Positions 53,162-62,578 of a DNA stretch of 64,000 nt are shown here, in pieces. Source of the stretch: Peptoclostridium sp965368085 (GTDB lineage Bacteria > Bacillota > Clostridia > Peptostreptococcales > Peptostreptococcaceae); the NCBI GenBank assembly GCA_965368085.1, contig CBDULP010000001.1:124001-188000 (forward strand), written 5' to 3'. The position numbers and the translations under genes were made by a program. The notes beneath the pieces are model-generated. The model ran no database searches. It saw nothing but the letters and a program-made list of their open reading frames with translations, and was not told the origin of the DNA. Every line of letters begins with the position of its first letter. Within the stretch, counting starts at the first letter, position 1.

Positions 53162-53434
53162 ATGTGGCGGAGTCGCATAGAAAGATGTCTTTTAAAATAT
53201 AACCCTCAAAAATATGAATTTATGGAATCAGACGGCAGCCTTGAAGGTTATCTGGATGGCCTTGAAAACAGCGCCGAAAAGATATTCTCAAGACTGCAAA
53301 GGCAACTTTCCAAAAATCCATCTGCCTTTTCTTCAGACAATCATTTTTTATTTTCAAACATGAACAGGTACATATCCGCCCAGGCCGAAGACATTACATT
53401 GGACAGCATAATGTATGAAATAAAAAAGAACTAA
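53162..53434 (+). CDS. small protein of unknown function
   Basis: The 90-residue soluble product opens with MWRSRIERCLLKYNPQKYEF. AAAAGGAGTG precedes the ATG at 53162. A longer in-frame start is rejected since the extra peptide is unrelated. It sits between two terminators and is not recognised. A weak terminator follows at 53450-53474. Confidence 0.6.
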   Translation: MWRSRIERCLLKYNPQKYEFMESDGSLEGYLDGLENSAEKIFSRLQRQLSKNPSAFSSDNHFLFSNMNRYISAQAEDITLDSIMYEIKKN

Positions 53435-53449
53435 ATGAATGGAACTTAC

Positions 53450-53474
53450 GCGGGAGCCCTGATACTGCTTCCGC
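53450..53474 (+). terminator. possible weak terminator
   Basis: A 7-bp GC-rich stem (53450-53456 with 53468-53474), with one G-U pair, is followed by TTTTATATTG. Confidence 0.5.
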
Positions 53475-53481
53475 TTTTATA

Positions 53482-53510
53482 TTGTCAAATTTTTTTTTGT
53501 GTGATAGATT
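53482..53510 (+). promoter_or_regulatory. sigma-A promoter of tmcAL
   Basis: TTGTCA and TAGATT are separated by 17 bases, about 25 bases before the tmcAL ribosome-binding site. Confidence 0.55.
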
Positions 53511-53534
53511 AGAATTTGATACTTAAAAAACGAG

Positions 53535-54818
53535 GTGATTAAAATCAAAACACTCGGACTTGTAACCGAATATAATCCTTTTCATAACGGACACCTTTAC
53601 CACCTTGAACAGTCCAAAAAGATTTCGGGCTCTACTCATTCAGTGGCGGTAATGAGCGGACATTTCCTGCAACGGGGCGAACCGGCTCTTTTCGACAAGT
53701 GGACAAGGGCAGAAATGGCCATAAGGTCGGGAGTCGATCTTGTGGTGGAGCTTCCTCTTGTGTACTCTTCCCAGACCGCCGAAATATTCGCATACGGCGC
53801 AGTATCCATTTTGGACTCTATGAAGTGTGTGGACTCACTTTGCTTTGGAAGCGAATCCGGAGACATAGACAATCTAAAGCTCATATCCTCAATACTCGCA
53901 GATGAGCCCCTTAAGTTCCAAGGACTTTTAAAGGAAAATCTAGGCAGTGGAATATCCTTTCCCTCAGCAAGGGAAAAGGCGCTTATAGACTACATATCAG
54001 ACTCCAAGCATATGGGCCTTGGTAGCGAAAAGCTCGAAAGCATCTCAATGGATATAAAAAATCCAAACAACATACTCGGGGTTGAGTATATCAAAAGCCT
54101 CATCCATCTGGGCAGCAATATAAATCCTCTCACCATAAAGAGGATTTCAGCCGAATATAACAGCACCGAAATAAGCGGTGAAATATGCAGCGCTACAGCC
54201 ATAAGGGAGCATTTGAAATCTTCTTCTTCAATTAATGAACTTAAAAAGGTAATGCCTCCTGATAGTTTCAGCTTGCTAGAAAATCAGTTCTTAAAGGGGG
54301 CTTCGCCTGTATTCGACAATATGTTTTTTGAAATGATTCTCTGTTCTATAATTTCAAGGGATTCACATGGACTTTGCCTTATAAATGAAGTAAAGGAGGG
54401 CATGCAAAATGCCGCCTCAAAACATGCTCGAAACTGCAACAATTTTGAGGATCTTACAAATTTATTAAAATCGAAAAGGTATACAATGACAAGTATTAAG
54501 AGGATGCTCTCAAACATACTTCTAGATATTAAAAGAGATGACATAGACTATTTTAAAAATATCTATCCTGCACCTTATGTAAGAGTTCTTGCATTCAACG
54601 AAAAGGGAACCCACATACTAAAAGAGGTTAAGCAAAATTCCGACATACAGGTTATAAACAAAACGGCAAACGCTTCATTTTCAGTAAAAATGCATCAGAA
54701 AATGCTAGATTACGACATAAAGTCAACAGACATATACAACATAGCATACTACCGCGGCCGTAGAGAAATGATGAACGGATCCGCAGACTACAAGACGTCA
54801 CCCGTATTCGTAAAATAA
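53535..54818 (+). CDS. tmcAL: tRNA(Met) cytidine acetate ligase TmcAL
   Basis: The product has about 427 residues. GLVTEYNPFHNGH near the start and GSESGDIDNL mark the family, which makes N4-acetylcytidine at the wobble of elongator tRNA-Met using acetate and ATP. The first in-frame standard codon is GTG at 53535, but it sits inside the strong CGAGGTGAT site. The codons at better spacing are ATT and ATC. Confidence 0.9.
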   Translation: MIKIKTLGLVTEYNPFHNGHLYHLEQSKKISGSTHSVAVMSGHFLQRGEPALFDKWTRAEMAIRSGVDLVVELPLVYSSQTAEIFAYGAVSILDSMKCVDSLCFGSESGDIDNLKLISSILADEPLKFQGLLKENLGSGISFPSAREKALIDYISDSKHMGLGSEKLESISMDIKNPNNILGVEYIKSLIHLGSNINPLTIKRISAEYNSTEISGEICSATAIREHLKSSSSINELKKVMPPDSFSLLENQFLKGASPVFDNMFFEMILCSIISRDSHGLCLINEVKEGMQNAASKHARNCNNFEDLTNLLKSKRYTMTSIKRMLSNILLDIKRDDIDYFKNIYPAPYVRVLAFNEKGTHILKEVKQNSDIQVINKTANASFSVKMHQKMLDYDIKSTDIYNIAYYRGRREMMNGSADYKTSPVFVK

Positions 54819-54849
54819 TAGCCACACCGCCGGCAAAAGCTTTACAAAA

Positions 54850-54875
54850 AACAAAAAAGGCGGCTTACAGCCGCC
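54850..54875 (-). terminator. terminator after the NlpC/P60 gene
   Basis: A 7-bp GC stem (GGCGGCT at 54859-54865 with AGCCGCC at 54869-54875) is followed on the minus strand by TTTTTTGTTTTTT. Confidence 0.85.
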
Positions 54876-54883
54876 AAATATAA

Positions 54884-55762
54884 TTAATTTCCTATTCTCT
54901 TAGCCCATTTATATGTCTCTTGGTAAAATCCTGAATCAAGCGGTGATACAATCACTTTGTCCTTTGCAGAAGATGCATGGACAAACTTTCCATTGCCTAT
55001 GTATATTCCCACGTGGTTTACATTTCCACTTCTATCCGTTGTAAAGAACACGAGGTCTCCACTTTGAAGGTTTGACTTGGTAATAGTCTCGCCATTTTGG
55101 CTCTGAGCCTTGGAACTATGAGGTATGTTTTTTCCAAGCGCCTTATTGTATACGTATTTTGTGAATCCCGAGCAGTCGAACGTATTAGGACCTTCGTGCC
55201 CCCAATGGTAGTCCTTGCCCAAAAGCGAAAGTCCAAGATTTGCAGCCGCAGAGCCTCTTGAATCCCCTCTCGACACAGCCTGCGCATTTTCGCTCAGCAT
55301 AGGTATTTCTACAAAATCGTCGTAGATATAAGCTTCCTCTTCGGATTCCGTTGATACCTTTACCCATCCGTCATTTTTGTCGATCACTCTTACCTTCTCG
55401 CCCTTGCCTAAATTTGCAACCACAGGACTTTCAAGGCTTGCACCCTGCCTCACGTTTACATTTTCAGCGTTAACAACTCCATCTACACCTGTTTGGACAA
55501 TGCTGGCGTAATCGCTGCTTATCCATCCTGCTGATGTCTGGCTGGTCTTTATTTTGTACCAACCTTCAACTTCGTCGATTATTACGACTTCGCTGTCATT
55601 ATTGAGTTTTGACACTACAGATGAATTTGAATTTGATTCGCTTCTGACGTTAAGCACGTTGGCGTGAACCTTTCCTAGGTTGTATGATTGGGCAAAAGAA
55701 TAAGAACCTGTCAAACCTACAGCAACAATGATAGACAAAAAGACTCCAATTCTCTTATTCAT
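54884..55762 (-). CDS. secreted NlpC/P60 cell-wall endopeptidase with two SH3b domains
   Basis: The 292-residue protein has a signal peptide ending in SFAQ. Two bacterial SH3 domains lie at about residues 30-90 and 95-155, each with an LNVR or VNVR motif. An NlpC/P60 domain follows, with Cys197 in FDCSGF, His250 in HVGIYIG and His262. It should cut peptidoglycan stem peptides. CAGGAGGCTG precedes the ATG. The tRNA-Leu gene ends only 25 bases upstream with no terminator between. Confidence 0.93.
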   Translation of the reverse strand: MNKRIGVFLSIIVAVGLTGSYSFAQSYNLGKVHANVLNVRSESNSNSSVVSKLNNDSEVVIIDEVEGWYKIKTSQTSAGWISSDYASIVQTGVDGVVNAENVNVRQGASLESPVVANLGKGEKVRVIDKNDGWVKVSTESEEEAYIYDDFVEIPMLSENAQAVSRGDSRGSAAANLGLSLLGKDYHWGHEGPNTFDCSGFTKYVYNKALGKNIPHSSKAQSQNGETITKSNLQSGDLVFFTTDRSGNVNHVGIYIGNGKFVHASSAKDKVIVSPLDSGFYQETYKWAKRIGN

Positions 55763-55787
55763 ATTGCAGCCTCCTGTAAGAAAAATA

Positions 55788-55873
55788 TGGTGCGAGCGAA
55801 GGGAGTCGAACCCTTACTTTCTTAAGAAAACAGACCCCTCAAGCCTGCGCGTCTGCCTATTCCGCCACGCTCG
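55788..55873 (-). tRNA. tRNA-Leu (anticodon GAG)
   Basis: The 86-base gene has GCGAGCG acceptor pairing with CGCTCGC and an encoded CCA. The anticodon loop TTGAGGG gives GAG for CUC/CUU codons. The variable arm is long, as in class II tRNAs. A consensus promoter lies 67 bases upstream. Confidence 0.95.
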
Positions 55874-55939
55874 CACGTTTAAATTGTATGGCCTAAATTC
55901 AGGCCCGCCTTGCACTTACATGTTGTGCTGACATTTTCT

Positions 55940-55968
55940 ATTATAAATACATGCGGGCCATATGTCAA
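55940..55968 (-). promoter_or_regulatory. consensus sigma-A promoter of tRNA-Leu and probably the NlpC/P60 gene
   Basis: On the minus strand, TTGACA and TATAAT are separated by exactly 17 bases. This is the best promoter in the window. Confidence 0.9.
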
Positions 55969-55992
55969 TATTTTTTACATTAAAATTTATAT

Positions 55993-57546
55993 TTATTCAC
56001 CAGCACCAGAAAACTTCTCAACCCCCTTGTATATGTTAGTGCTGCTTGGAGTTGAAATCCCTTCTATTCTGTCGCTGACAACAAGGGTATTCTTTTTCAG
56101 TACAATCGGTATATAAGGAATGTCGTTTTTTACAAACGACTGAAGCTGAGAATACTTTTTCGCAAGTTCCTCCCTATCCTGCGCGTATTCGATTTCACCT
56201 ATTACGCCGTCGACTTTTTCACTTGAATACCCAAGTATATTGCCCCTTCCCTGTGAATGAAGAGAGTATCTCATGGCGCCCGAAAGAGGCACTTTCCAGC
56301 CTGCAATCACCATGTCATAGCTGCCGGCGTTTAAGTCGGCCATATACTCTTCCCAGGGCTTTTCAACAACCTCTATTTCCAGCCCTATGCCGGCGAGTGA
56401 ATTTTTTATTATATACGCCGCCTTGACCCTCTGGTCGTTTTCCGAATTTACAAGGAGCTTAATCGGCTCTGCCTGCATTTGAATATTTTGTACATAAGCC
56501 CTGGCTTTTTGTAGATCATATTCGTACGGCTTTATGCTGCTATCATAAAATTCACTTTTGGGATTGACTGGTATTTGGGTGATCTCGCCTCTTCCCAGGT
56601 AGACCTCTTCGATCATTCTCTTTCTGTCAATGCCGCTTATAATAGCCTTTCTGAAGTTGATGTCACCAAACAATTCCGTTCCTGTGTTGAATGCCAAAAA
56701 CTCGAATTCTCCCGAAAAATAATCTATAGTCTTTATATTCATTCTTCCATATTTGCCGTCGAAAAACATCTCATCATCATAAAAATCCGTTTCTCTGGCC
56801 ATAAACATATTGCTCTGAGCCTGTTCGTCCGGGACAACCAAAATCCTGAGTGTCTCTATTCCAGGCTTTTGTCCGTAATAGTCTTCATTCCTGTTTAACA
56901 CTATAATTTTACGTTTTTGAAACTCCCCTATCTTGTACATCCCGCTTCCAATGAGATTGTTTACATCTGCCGCAAAGTCATCTGAATTAAGGCCCTGCAA
57001 CTTGTGTTTCGGCAGTATTGGAAATATGAAGTTTCTTATAATCGATGTATCGCTCCTTGTAAATTCCACATGTACGCTTTGGCTGGAAATCGCCCTTGCA
57101 GAAGCTATTTCATTTACAAGCTCCCTGTATGGGCTTTCACTTGTACTTTTTATTTTCTCTATTGTAAAAACCACGTCGTCTGCAGTAAGAGCCTGTCCGT
57201 CATGCCATTTCACGCCTCTTTTAATGTTTATTTCAACAGATTTTCTATCATCGCTCCACTTATAATCATTTGCTATCTGAGGAGTTATATTGTCGTTTTG
57301 ATCTATTTCAAAAAGACCGTCATACACAAGTCGCAGGGCGCTGCCAAGCGATTTTTCAGTGTTCAGTATTGGATTTATAGTTTTAAACCTTATGGCTGAA
57401 ATGCTTATTGTGTCATATCCATATACCTGTTTTTTGCTGCCATTTTGGCCGTTGGTCTCTTTTGTCTGCCCATTTTGAACACTACACCCTGACAACATTA
57501 TAAGGCAGGCAGACAGCAATAGCATTATAAATTTCCTATTTTTCAT
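55993..57546 (-). CDS. peptide/oligopeptide-binding lipoprotein of an ABC transporter
   Basis: The 517-residue protein has a lipoprotein signal with LSGC at about residues 18-21 and the SBP_bac_5 layout of OppA/DppA-type binding proteins (WHDGQALTADDVVFTIEKI near the N-terminal lobe). GAGGTGGG precedes the ATG at 57546. No ABC permease or ATPase gene is adjacent, so it is either an orphan or served by a system elsewhere. It does not overlap the transglycosylase gene, from which it is 59 bases away. Confidence 0.88.
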   Translation of the reverse strand: MKNRKFIMLLLSACLIMLSGCSVQNGQTKETNGQNGSKKQVYGYDTISISAIRFKTINPILNTEKSLGSALRLVYDGLFEIDQNDNITPQIANDYKWSDDRKSVEINIKRGVKWHDGQALTADDVVFTIEKIKSTSESPYRELVNEIASARAISSQSVHVEFTRSDTSIIRNFIFPILPKHKLQGLNSDDFAADVNNLIGSGMYKIGEFQKRKIIVLNRNEDYYGQKPGIETLRILVVPDEQAQSNMFMARETDFYDDEMFFDGKYGRMNIKTIDYFSGEFEFLAFNTGTELFGDINFRKAIISGIDRKRMIEEVYLGRGEITQIPVNPKSEFYDSSIKPYEYDLQKARAYVQNIQMQAEPIKLLVNSENDQRVKAAYIIKNSLAGIGLEIEVVEKPWEEYMADLNAGSYDMVIAGWKVPLSGAMRYSLHSQGRGNILGYSSEKVDGVIGEIEYAQDREELAKKYSQLQSFVKNDIPYIPIVLKKNTLVVSDRIEGISTPSSTNIYKGVEKFSGAGE

Positions 57547-57605
57547 TACATTCCCACCTCGTATAAAATAGTCCGCTCTGCAAAGCAAAAGCCTTGCAGA
57601 GCGTA

Positions 57606-58157
57606 TTAGTCCCTGTATATCTTATTGTATTTTTCATAATTCTTCAATACCTTGTTCACATAGCTTTTTGTTTCTCCGTACGGTATGTCCTCAAGCTCCA
57701 ATCCATTTTTGCTATAGCGCTCATCATGCAGCCACTTTTTCACATTGGAGGGACCGGCATTGTACGCCGCTACGACAAGGTCGTTATCGTAATTAAATTC
57801 TTCCGAAAGCTTTCTTACATACCAGCAGCCCACTTTTATGTTTGTATCGGGGTCATATATGGACTCTTTCGAGTTGGCCACATAATCTCCTGCATATTCA
57901 TATGTCATGTCCATAAGCTGCATTAACCCTTTTGCATCCCTGCGCGACTTTGCATATGGAAAAAACTTGCTTTCAGTTTTCATTATAGAGAATATAAGCA
58001 TCGGATCAATCTCATATTCATCTGAATATCTATATACGCTATCACTGTAATGCACGGGATACACAAGCTTTAACACATTTTTAATATTAAAAAGCATAGC
58101 CATTATGCCTATTAAGATGCCTATTCTAAATAAAAATTTGCTCTTTTTAAGTCTCAA
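57606..58157 (-). CDS. lytic transglycosylase (SLT family)
   Basis: The 183-residue protein has one N-terminal transmembrane segment and an SLT domain. The catalytic glutamate is in KTESKFFPYA and AKGLMQLM, and AAYNAGPSNVKKWL follow. It cuts the glycan backbone of peptidoglycan. The TTG start overlaps the coaE stop codon; GGAGGAACC precedes it. Confidence 0.92.
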   Translation of the reverse strand: MRLKKSKFLFRIGILIGIMAMLFNIKNVLKLVYPVHYSDSVYRYSDEYEIDPMLIFSIMKTESKFFPYAKSRRDAKGLMQLMDMTYEYAGDYVANSKESIYDPDTNIKVGCWYVRKLSEEFNYDNDLVVAAYNAGPSNVKKWLHDERYSKNGLELEDIPYGETKSYVNKVLKNYEKYNKIYRD

Positions 58158-58756
58158 TTCCAGGTTCCTCCATAATACTCAAGAAATTTCTCTACTTCTT
58201 CTTCAAGGCTACAAATATCCTTCGAATTGTCAATTACATAGTCAGCATATTTTTTCTTTTTATCCTGATCCATTTGGTTTCTTATCCTGGCGATTGCCTG
58301 TTTCCTGTCAAGCCCATCTCTTTTTTGTATTCTCTCAATTTGAACATCTTCATTGCAAAAAATCAAAAGTACAAAATCAACAAATTCATTCAGTCCGGTT
58401 TCAATCAAAAGCGGAGCATCAAGCACCGCAATTTCAAGTCCGGCACTTGCCAGCTCAGCCACCTGGTTTTCCACTTCGTTCATTATTATCGGGTGCATTG
58501 CATCATTCAGCCGTTTGAGTTCATTCTCGTTTGAAAATACAATATTGCCGATTTTTTTTCTGTCCAGGCTTTTGTCTTCACTCAGTACGCCTTCCCCAAA
58601 CAATTCCACAATTTTTTTGTACCCTTCGTTTCCAACCTCTGAAATATGCCTTGATATGGCGTCGGCATCTATTATTTCAACGCCTTTTTCCCTGAGCATT
58701 TTGGAAACCGTACTCTTTCCCGTTCCTATAGAGCCTGTAAGTCCTATGAGTCTCAT
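58154..58756 (-). CDS. coaE: dephospho-CoA kinase
   Basis: The 200-residue kinase completes coenzyme A synthesis. The P-loop is GLTGSIGTGKST near the N-terminus, and DAPLLIETGL and QKRDGL follow. The ATG at 58756 follows AAAGGTGAACGAC. It lies between polA and the transglycosylase gene, the common polA-coaE order. Confidence 0.95.
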   Translation of the reverse strand: MRLIGLTGSIGTGKSTVSKMLREKGVEIIDADAISRHISEVGNEGYKKIVELFGEGVLSEDKSLDRKKIGNIVFSNENELKRLNDAMHPIIMNEVENQVAELASAGLEIAVLDAPLLIETGLNEFVDFVLLIFCNEDVQIERIQKRDGLDRKQAIARIRNQMDQDKKKKYADYVIDNSKDICSLEEEVEKFLEYYGGTWN

Positions 58757-58780
58757 GTCGTTCACCTTTTCCACTTAATA

Positions 58781-61438
58781 CTATTTTGCGTCATACCACG
58801 AACTTGCGCTGCTCAGATCCACCTTCAGCGGAACCGACAGATTCATTGCATTTTCCATTTCACTCCTTAAAAGCTCTTCCACTATTTCCTTTTCATCATC
58901 GCATGTCTCTATTATAAGTTCATCGTGAACCTGGAGTATGAGCTGAGATCTTAGTCCCTTTTCCTTGAGCTTCTTGTGCACGTTAACCATTGCTATTTTT
59001 ATTATGTCTGCCGCGCTTCCTTGTATTGGAGTGTTCATCGCAAGCCTTTTCCCAAGATTTTTCAAAATGAAATTTTTAGACTTCAGCTCCGGTATATATC
59101 GTCTTCTGTTCATAAGAGTAAGTACATAGCCCTTATCCTGAGCAGATTCCACTATGTCATCCATATATTTTCTGACGTTTTCATATCTGTCGAGATATCC
59201 GTCTATATATTCCTTGGCCTTTTTAACAGGTATGCCAAGATTCTTAGAAAGTCCGAAATCGCTTATTCCGTATATTATTCCAAAGTTTACGGCTTTTGCC
59301 GCCCCCCTCATGTGCCTGTCCACCTCTTCTATCGGGACTCCAAACACCTCAGATGCGGTCCTCGAATGTATGTCCTGCCCCTTTATGAATGCGTCCTTAA
59401 GCTTTTCATCGTCGCATATGTGGGCAAGTATTCTAAGCTCTATCTGAGAATAGTCCGCATCAGTGAACACGCAGTCCTTTTTCGCTATGAACACCTTTCT
59501 GAGCTTTCTTCCAAGTTCAAGCCTTACAGGTATGTTTTGAAGGTTAGGCTCTGTCGAAGATATCCTTCCTGTTGTGGTTATAGTCTGGTTGAACGAAGAG
59601 TGAATCCTTCCCGTCTTTTCGTTTATTATTCCCAAAAGCCCGTCTACATACGTGGACTGAAGCTTAACTATCTGCCTGTATTCAGAAATAAGGTCTATTA
59701 TAGGATGTTTGTCGCTGAGCTTTTCAAGCACCTGTGCGTTAGTGGAGTATCCCGTCTTTGTCTTTTTGACAGACGGGAGCTCCAGTTTTTCAAATAGTAT
59801 CACTCCAAGCTGTTTCGGCGAATTTATGTTGAACTTTTCTCCGGCGTAGGTGTATATTTTTTCTTCAAGCCGCTCTATGTCTGCGCCGAACTCCTCTTTG
59901 AGGGCAACGAGTATATCCCTGTCCACCTTTATTCCCTCGTATTCCATATTTCCAAGTACTTCTACAAGAGGCATTTCAACGCCGTAGAAAAGCTCTTCCA
60001 TTTCATTTTTGCCTATTTCACCTTCTTGAAGCGGCTTAACCCTGCTGACAAGATTTATTATCTCTCCAAAATACCCGTTGAGCTCGTCCTTGTCAACATC
60101 CTCGAAACCCTTGGCTTTCTTGCCCTTTCCAAGAAGCTCCTCCTGTGACTTTACGAGCTTCCCAAAATACTTGCTTGCTATGTTTTCGTGCTCATATGCC
60201 GAACTTGCAGAGTCTATTATGTACTCTGCTACAGATATATCAAATTTCATGTTCTCAATACATACTCCGTAAGGCCTAAAATTTGTATAGTCTTCCTTGA
60301 GTTTGTATCCATACTTTTCAATTTCAGGCGATTCAATCATATCTTTTAGCGTCATTATGTCCTTTTCAGAGTCTACTTTCAGCACATTTTCGCCGTCAAC
60401 GCTCACGAAAACCCCTATTATTCCCTTTTCAGCTATATTCACGCCGGCAGATACGCTTTTCAGATATACATACCCTTTTTCACGTGCCTTTCCAATGAAC
60501 TTTTCAAGTTCCTCTTCGTTTGCATCTACAATGCTTACAGCTGAATGGTCTTCTTGGACATTCTCTTCGGCTTTTTCAGATCCGCCAAACCTTTTGATAA
60601 GGCTGCCGAATTCAAAAATATTGAAAAGCCTCAGCACTTGCTCCCTGTCAAAACCTTTCATTTCAAGTCCTTCCACATCGAATTCAACGGGTATGTCAGT
60701 GACTATCCTCGCAAGCTTTTTGCTTATTACCGCCAGCTGAACATTCTCCTCGACCTTTTCCTTCAATTTCCCCTTAAGATTTTCCGTGTTTTGAATGAGT
60801 TCTTCTACGCTTCCGTATTCCTTTATGAGTTTTAGGCCTGTCTTCTCTCCTATTCCCGGAACCCCAGGTATGTTGTCGGACTTGTCTCCCATAAGCCCCT
60901 TGAGGTCTATCAGCTGGTTTGGAGTTATTCCAAACTTTTCAACGATCGAATCGCCGTCATATTCCTCAAGCTCTGATATTCCCTTTTTTGTTATAAGTAT
61001 TTTCACATTGGCGCTTGCAAGCTGAAGGGCGTCCTTGTCTCCTGTAACTATGAAAACTTCAAAACCTTCCCTTTCGGCCTCCCTCGCCACAGTTCCTATT
61101 ATGTCATCCGCCTCGAAGCCTTCCAGTTCAAGCCTGTGTATTTTAAATGCGTCAAGAAGCTCCTTAAGCGGTGCCATCTGCTCTCTAAGCTCATCAGGCA
61201 TTCCCTTTCTATGGGCCTTGTATTCGCTGTATGCCTTGTGCCTGAAAGTAGGCGCCTTGAGGTCGAATGCCACGCTCATATGAGTGGGCTCGTAGTTGTC
61301 CAGTATCTTAAATAACATCGTCGTAAACCCATACAGTGCGTTTGTATGGAGTCCGTCCTTATTCATAAGCTCAGGAAGCGCATAATACGCTCTGTTTATA
61401 AGACTGTTTCCATCTATTATAACTAATCTCTTTGTCAT
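58781..61438 (-). CDS. polA: DNA polymerase I
   Basis: The 885-residue protein has the 5'-3' exonuclease domain (residues 1-290), a degenerate 3'-5' exonuclease domain without the DxE pair, and the polymerase with DADYSQIELRILAH (motif A), AAKAVNFGIIYG (motif B) and LQVHDELIIE (motif C). Without the 3'-5' active-site acids it probably cannot proofread, as in other Bacillota. GGAGATGAATAA precedes the ATG. Confidence 0.97.
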   Translation of the reverse strand: MTKRLVIIDGNSLINRAYYALPELMNKDGLHTNALYGFTTMLFKILDNYEPTHMSVAFDLKAPTFRHKAYSEYKAHRKGMPDELREQMAPLKELLDAFKIHRLELEGFEADDIIGTVAREAEREGFEVFIVTGDKDALQLASANVKILITKKGISELEEYDGDSIVEKFGITPNQLIDLKGLMGDKSDNIPGVPGIGEKTGLKLIKEYGSVEELIQNTENLKGKLKEKVEENVQLAVISKKLARIVTDIPVEFDVEGLEMKGFDREQVLRLFNIFEFGSLIKRFGGSEKAEENVQEDHSAVSIVDANEEELEKFIGKAREKGYVYLKSVSAGVNIAEKGIIGVFVSVDGENVLKVDSEKDIMTLKDMIESPEIEKYGYKLKEDYTNFRPYGVCIENMKFDISVAEYIIDSASSAYEHENIASKYFGKLVKSQEELLGKGKKAKGFEDVDKDELNGYFGEIINLVSRVKPLQEGEIGKNEMEELFYGVEMPLVEVLGNMEYEGIKVDRDILVALKEEFGADIERLEEKIYTYAGEKFNINSPKQLGVILFEKLELPSVKKTKTGYSTNAQVLEKLSDKHPIIDLISEYRQIVKLQSTYVDGLLGIINEKTGRIHSSFNQTITTTGRISSTEPNLQNIPVRLELGRKLRKVFIAKKDCVFTDADYSQIELRILAHICDDEKLKDAFIKGQDIHSRTASEVFGVPIEEVDRHMRGAAKAVNFGIIYGISDFGLSKNLGIPVKKAKEYIDGYLDRYENVRKYMDDIVESAQDKGYVLTLMNRRRYIPELKSKNFILKNLGKRLAMNTPIQGSAADIIKIAMVNVHKKLKEKGLRSQLILQVHDELIIETCDDEKEIVEELLRSEMENAMNLSVPLKVDLSSASSWYDAK

Positions 61439-61490
61439 TTATTCATCTCCTAAAGTTTAAATGCTATGTATACATAGTTAATTATATAAT

Positions 61491-61515
61491 AAAAAGGACC
61501 CTTTCAAAAGGGTCC
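61491..61515 (-). terminator. terminator after the SIMPL gene
   Basis: A 9-bp stem (61496-61504 with 61507-61515), probably 8 bp with a 4-base loop, is followed on the minus strand by TTTTTATTAT. Confidence 0.85.
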
Positions 61516-61547
61516 CCTTGTAATATTAAAACATAATCAGCTTTATA

Positions 61548-62243
61548 TTAGTAAGTGTATTCCATTGTAACCGAAGCCTTTATTGTAAGCTCGCCTTCAG
61601 ATATTACCGCACTGTCCATCGCCGCCATGCTCTTTTCCATGTATATGTTACGCTCAATCGGCACGGCATATCCCGATTCCACAATTCTTGCCGGAGATTT
61701 TACTGTGGCTCCAATAGCCTGTGCAAGGCTGTTGGCCTTTTGACTTCCGTTTGCAACGGCTTTTTTAAGCGCTTCATTGTAAAGCTGCTCGCTGTTGCTC
61801 ACGGAGAAGTGCACTCCGTTCATTCCTGTAATTCCATTTTCAACAGCCTTGTTCAATACGCCCGCCACGTCATCTATGTCGTCTATCTTCACCTCAAAGC
61901 TGTTTACAAGCCTGTATCCTACAAATATTCTCTCTCCCTTTTCATTTGAATAATCATAGTCCTTGAAGAAGTTATACGATGTAGTTCTTATATCCTTCTC
62001 CTCTATACCCATTTCTAAAAGCTCTGACTTGAACTTGCTCACTATGTCGTTATTCTCGTCAACAACATTTTGAGCATTTTTATTAACTGTATCGACACTG
62101 AAATTTACACTTGCCTGATCAGGCACAGCTGAAACTTCTCCTACCCCGCTTACCGTTATCACCCTTTGAGGTTCTTCCTGGGCACATGCCACTCCGCTTA
62201 TCATGAGCAAAATAATAAATAGTGAAGCTATAAGTTTTTTCAT
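61548..62243 (-). CDS. secreted SIMPL (DUF541) domain protein
   Basis: The 231-residue protein has a signal peptide ending near ACAQ and the SIMPL fold opening with ITVSGVGEVSAVPDQASVNFSV and a central GYRLVNSFEVKI. Members are exported proteins of unclear function. GGGAGGAATTAAA precedes the ATG. The gene is divergent from the tRNA-Leu (CAA) gene. Confidence 0.9.
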   Translation of the reverse strand: MKKLIASLFIILLMISGVACAQEEPQRVITVSGVGEVSAVPDQASVNFSVDTVNKNAQNVVDENNDIVSKFKSELLEMGIEEKDIRTTSYNFFKDYDYSNEKGERIFVGYRLVNSFEVKIDDIDDVAGVLNKAVENGITGMNGVHFSVSNSEQLYNEALKKAVANGSQKANSLAQAIGATVKSPARIVESGYAVPIERNIYMEKSMAAMDSAVISEGELTIKASVTMEYTY

Positions 62244-62385
62244 TTTAATTCCTCCCTTTTTTTATTGTTTACACCCTATAGACTCTCTACCCAACAAAAA
62301 GGTTCCCGAAAAAATTTTATTTTTTGATTTTCAGGAGAATTTTTATGTGTTCAAAATATATATACAAAAAAATGCATAAAATGTA

Positions 62386-62414
62386 TTGAAATAGTGTTCT
62401 TTTTGTGTTATTAT
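62386..62414 (+). promoter_or_regulatory. sigma-A promoter of tRNA-Leu (CAA)
   Basis: TTGAAA and TATTAT are separated by 17 bases, 32 bases before the tRNA. Confidence 0.75.
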
Positions 62415-62445
62415 ATTTCTCGTGGCAAATATATTTTAACAACAT

Positions 62446-62532
62446 GCCGAAGTGGTGGAATTGGCAGACGCGCTGGACTCAAAATCCTGTGGTAGCAATA
62501 CCGTACGGGTTCGACCCCCGTCTTCGGCACCA
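62446..62532 (+). tRNA. tRNA-Leu (anticodon CAA)
   Basis: The 87-base gene has GCCGAAG pairing with CTTCGGC and an encoded CCA. The anticodon loop CTCAAAA gives CAA at 62480-62482, reading UUG. A long variable arm is present. One U-U mismatch sits in the anticodon stem. Confidence 0.95.
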
Positions 62533-62535
62533 GTA

Positions 62536-62570
62536 ATAGCAAGACTCCTAGAGTTTTGCTATTTTTTATT
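62536..62570 (+). terminator. terminator after tRNA-Leu (CAA)
   Basis: An 11-bp stem (62536-62546 with 62552-62562), with one G-U pair, is followed by TTTTTATT. Confidence 0.87.
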
Positions 62571-62578
62571 ATATAAAA

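Noticed and set aside
58976..59797. Plus-strand open frame of 273 codons inside polA
   Set aside because: It is entirely antisense to a full-length polA with intact motifs.
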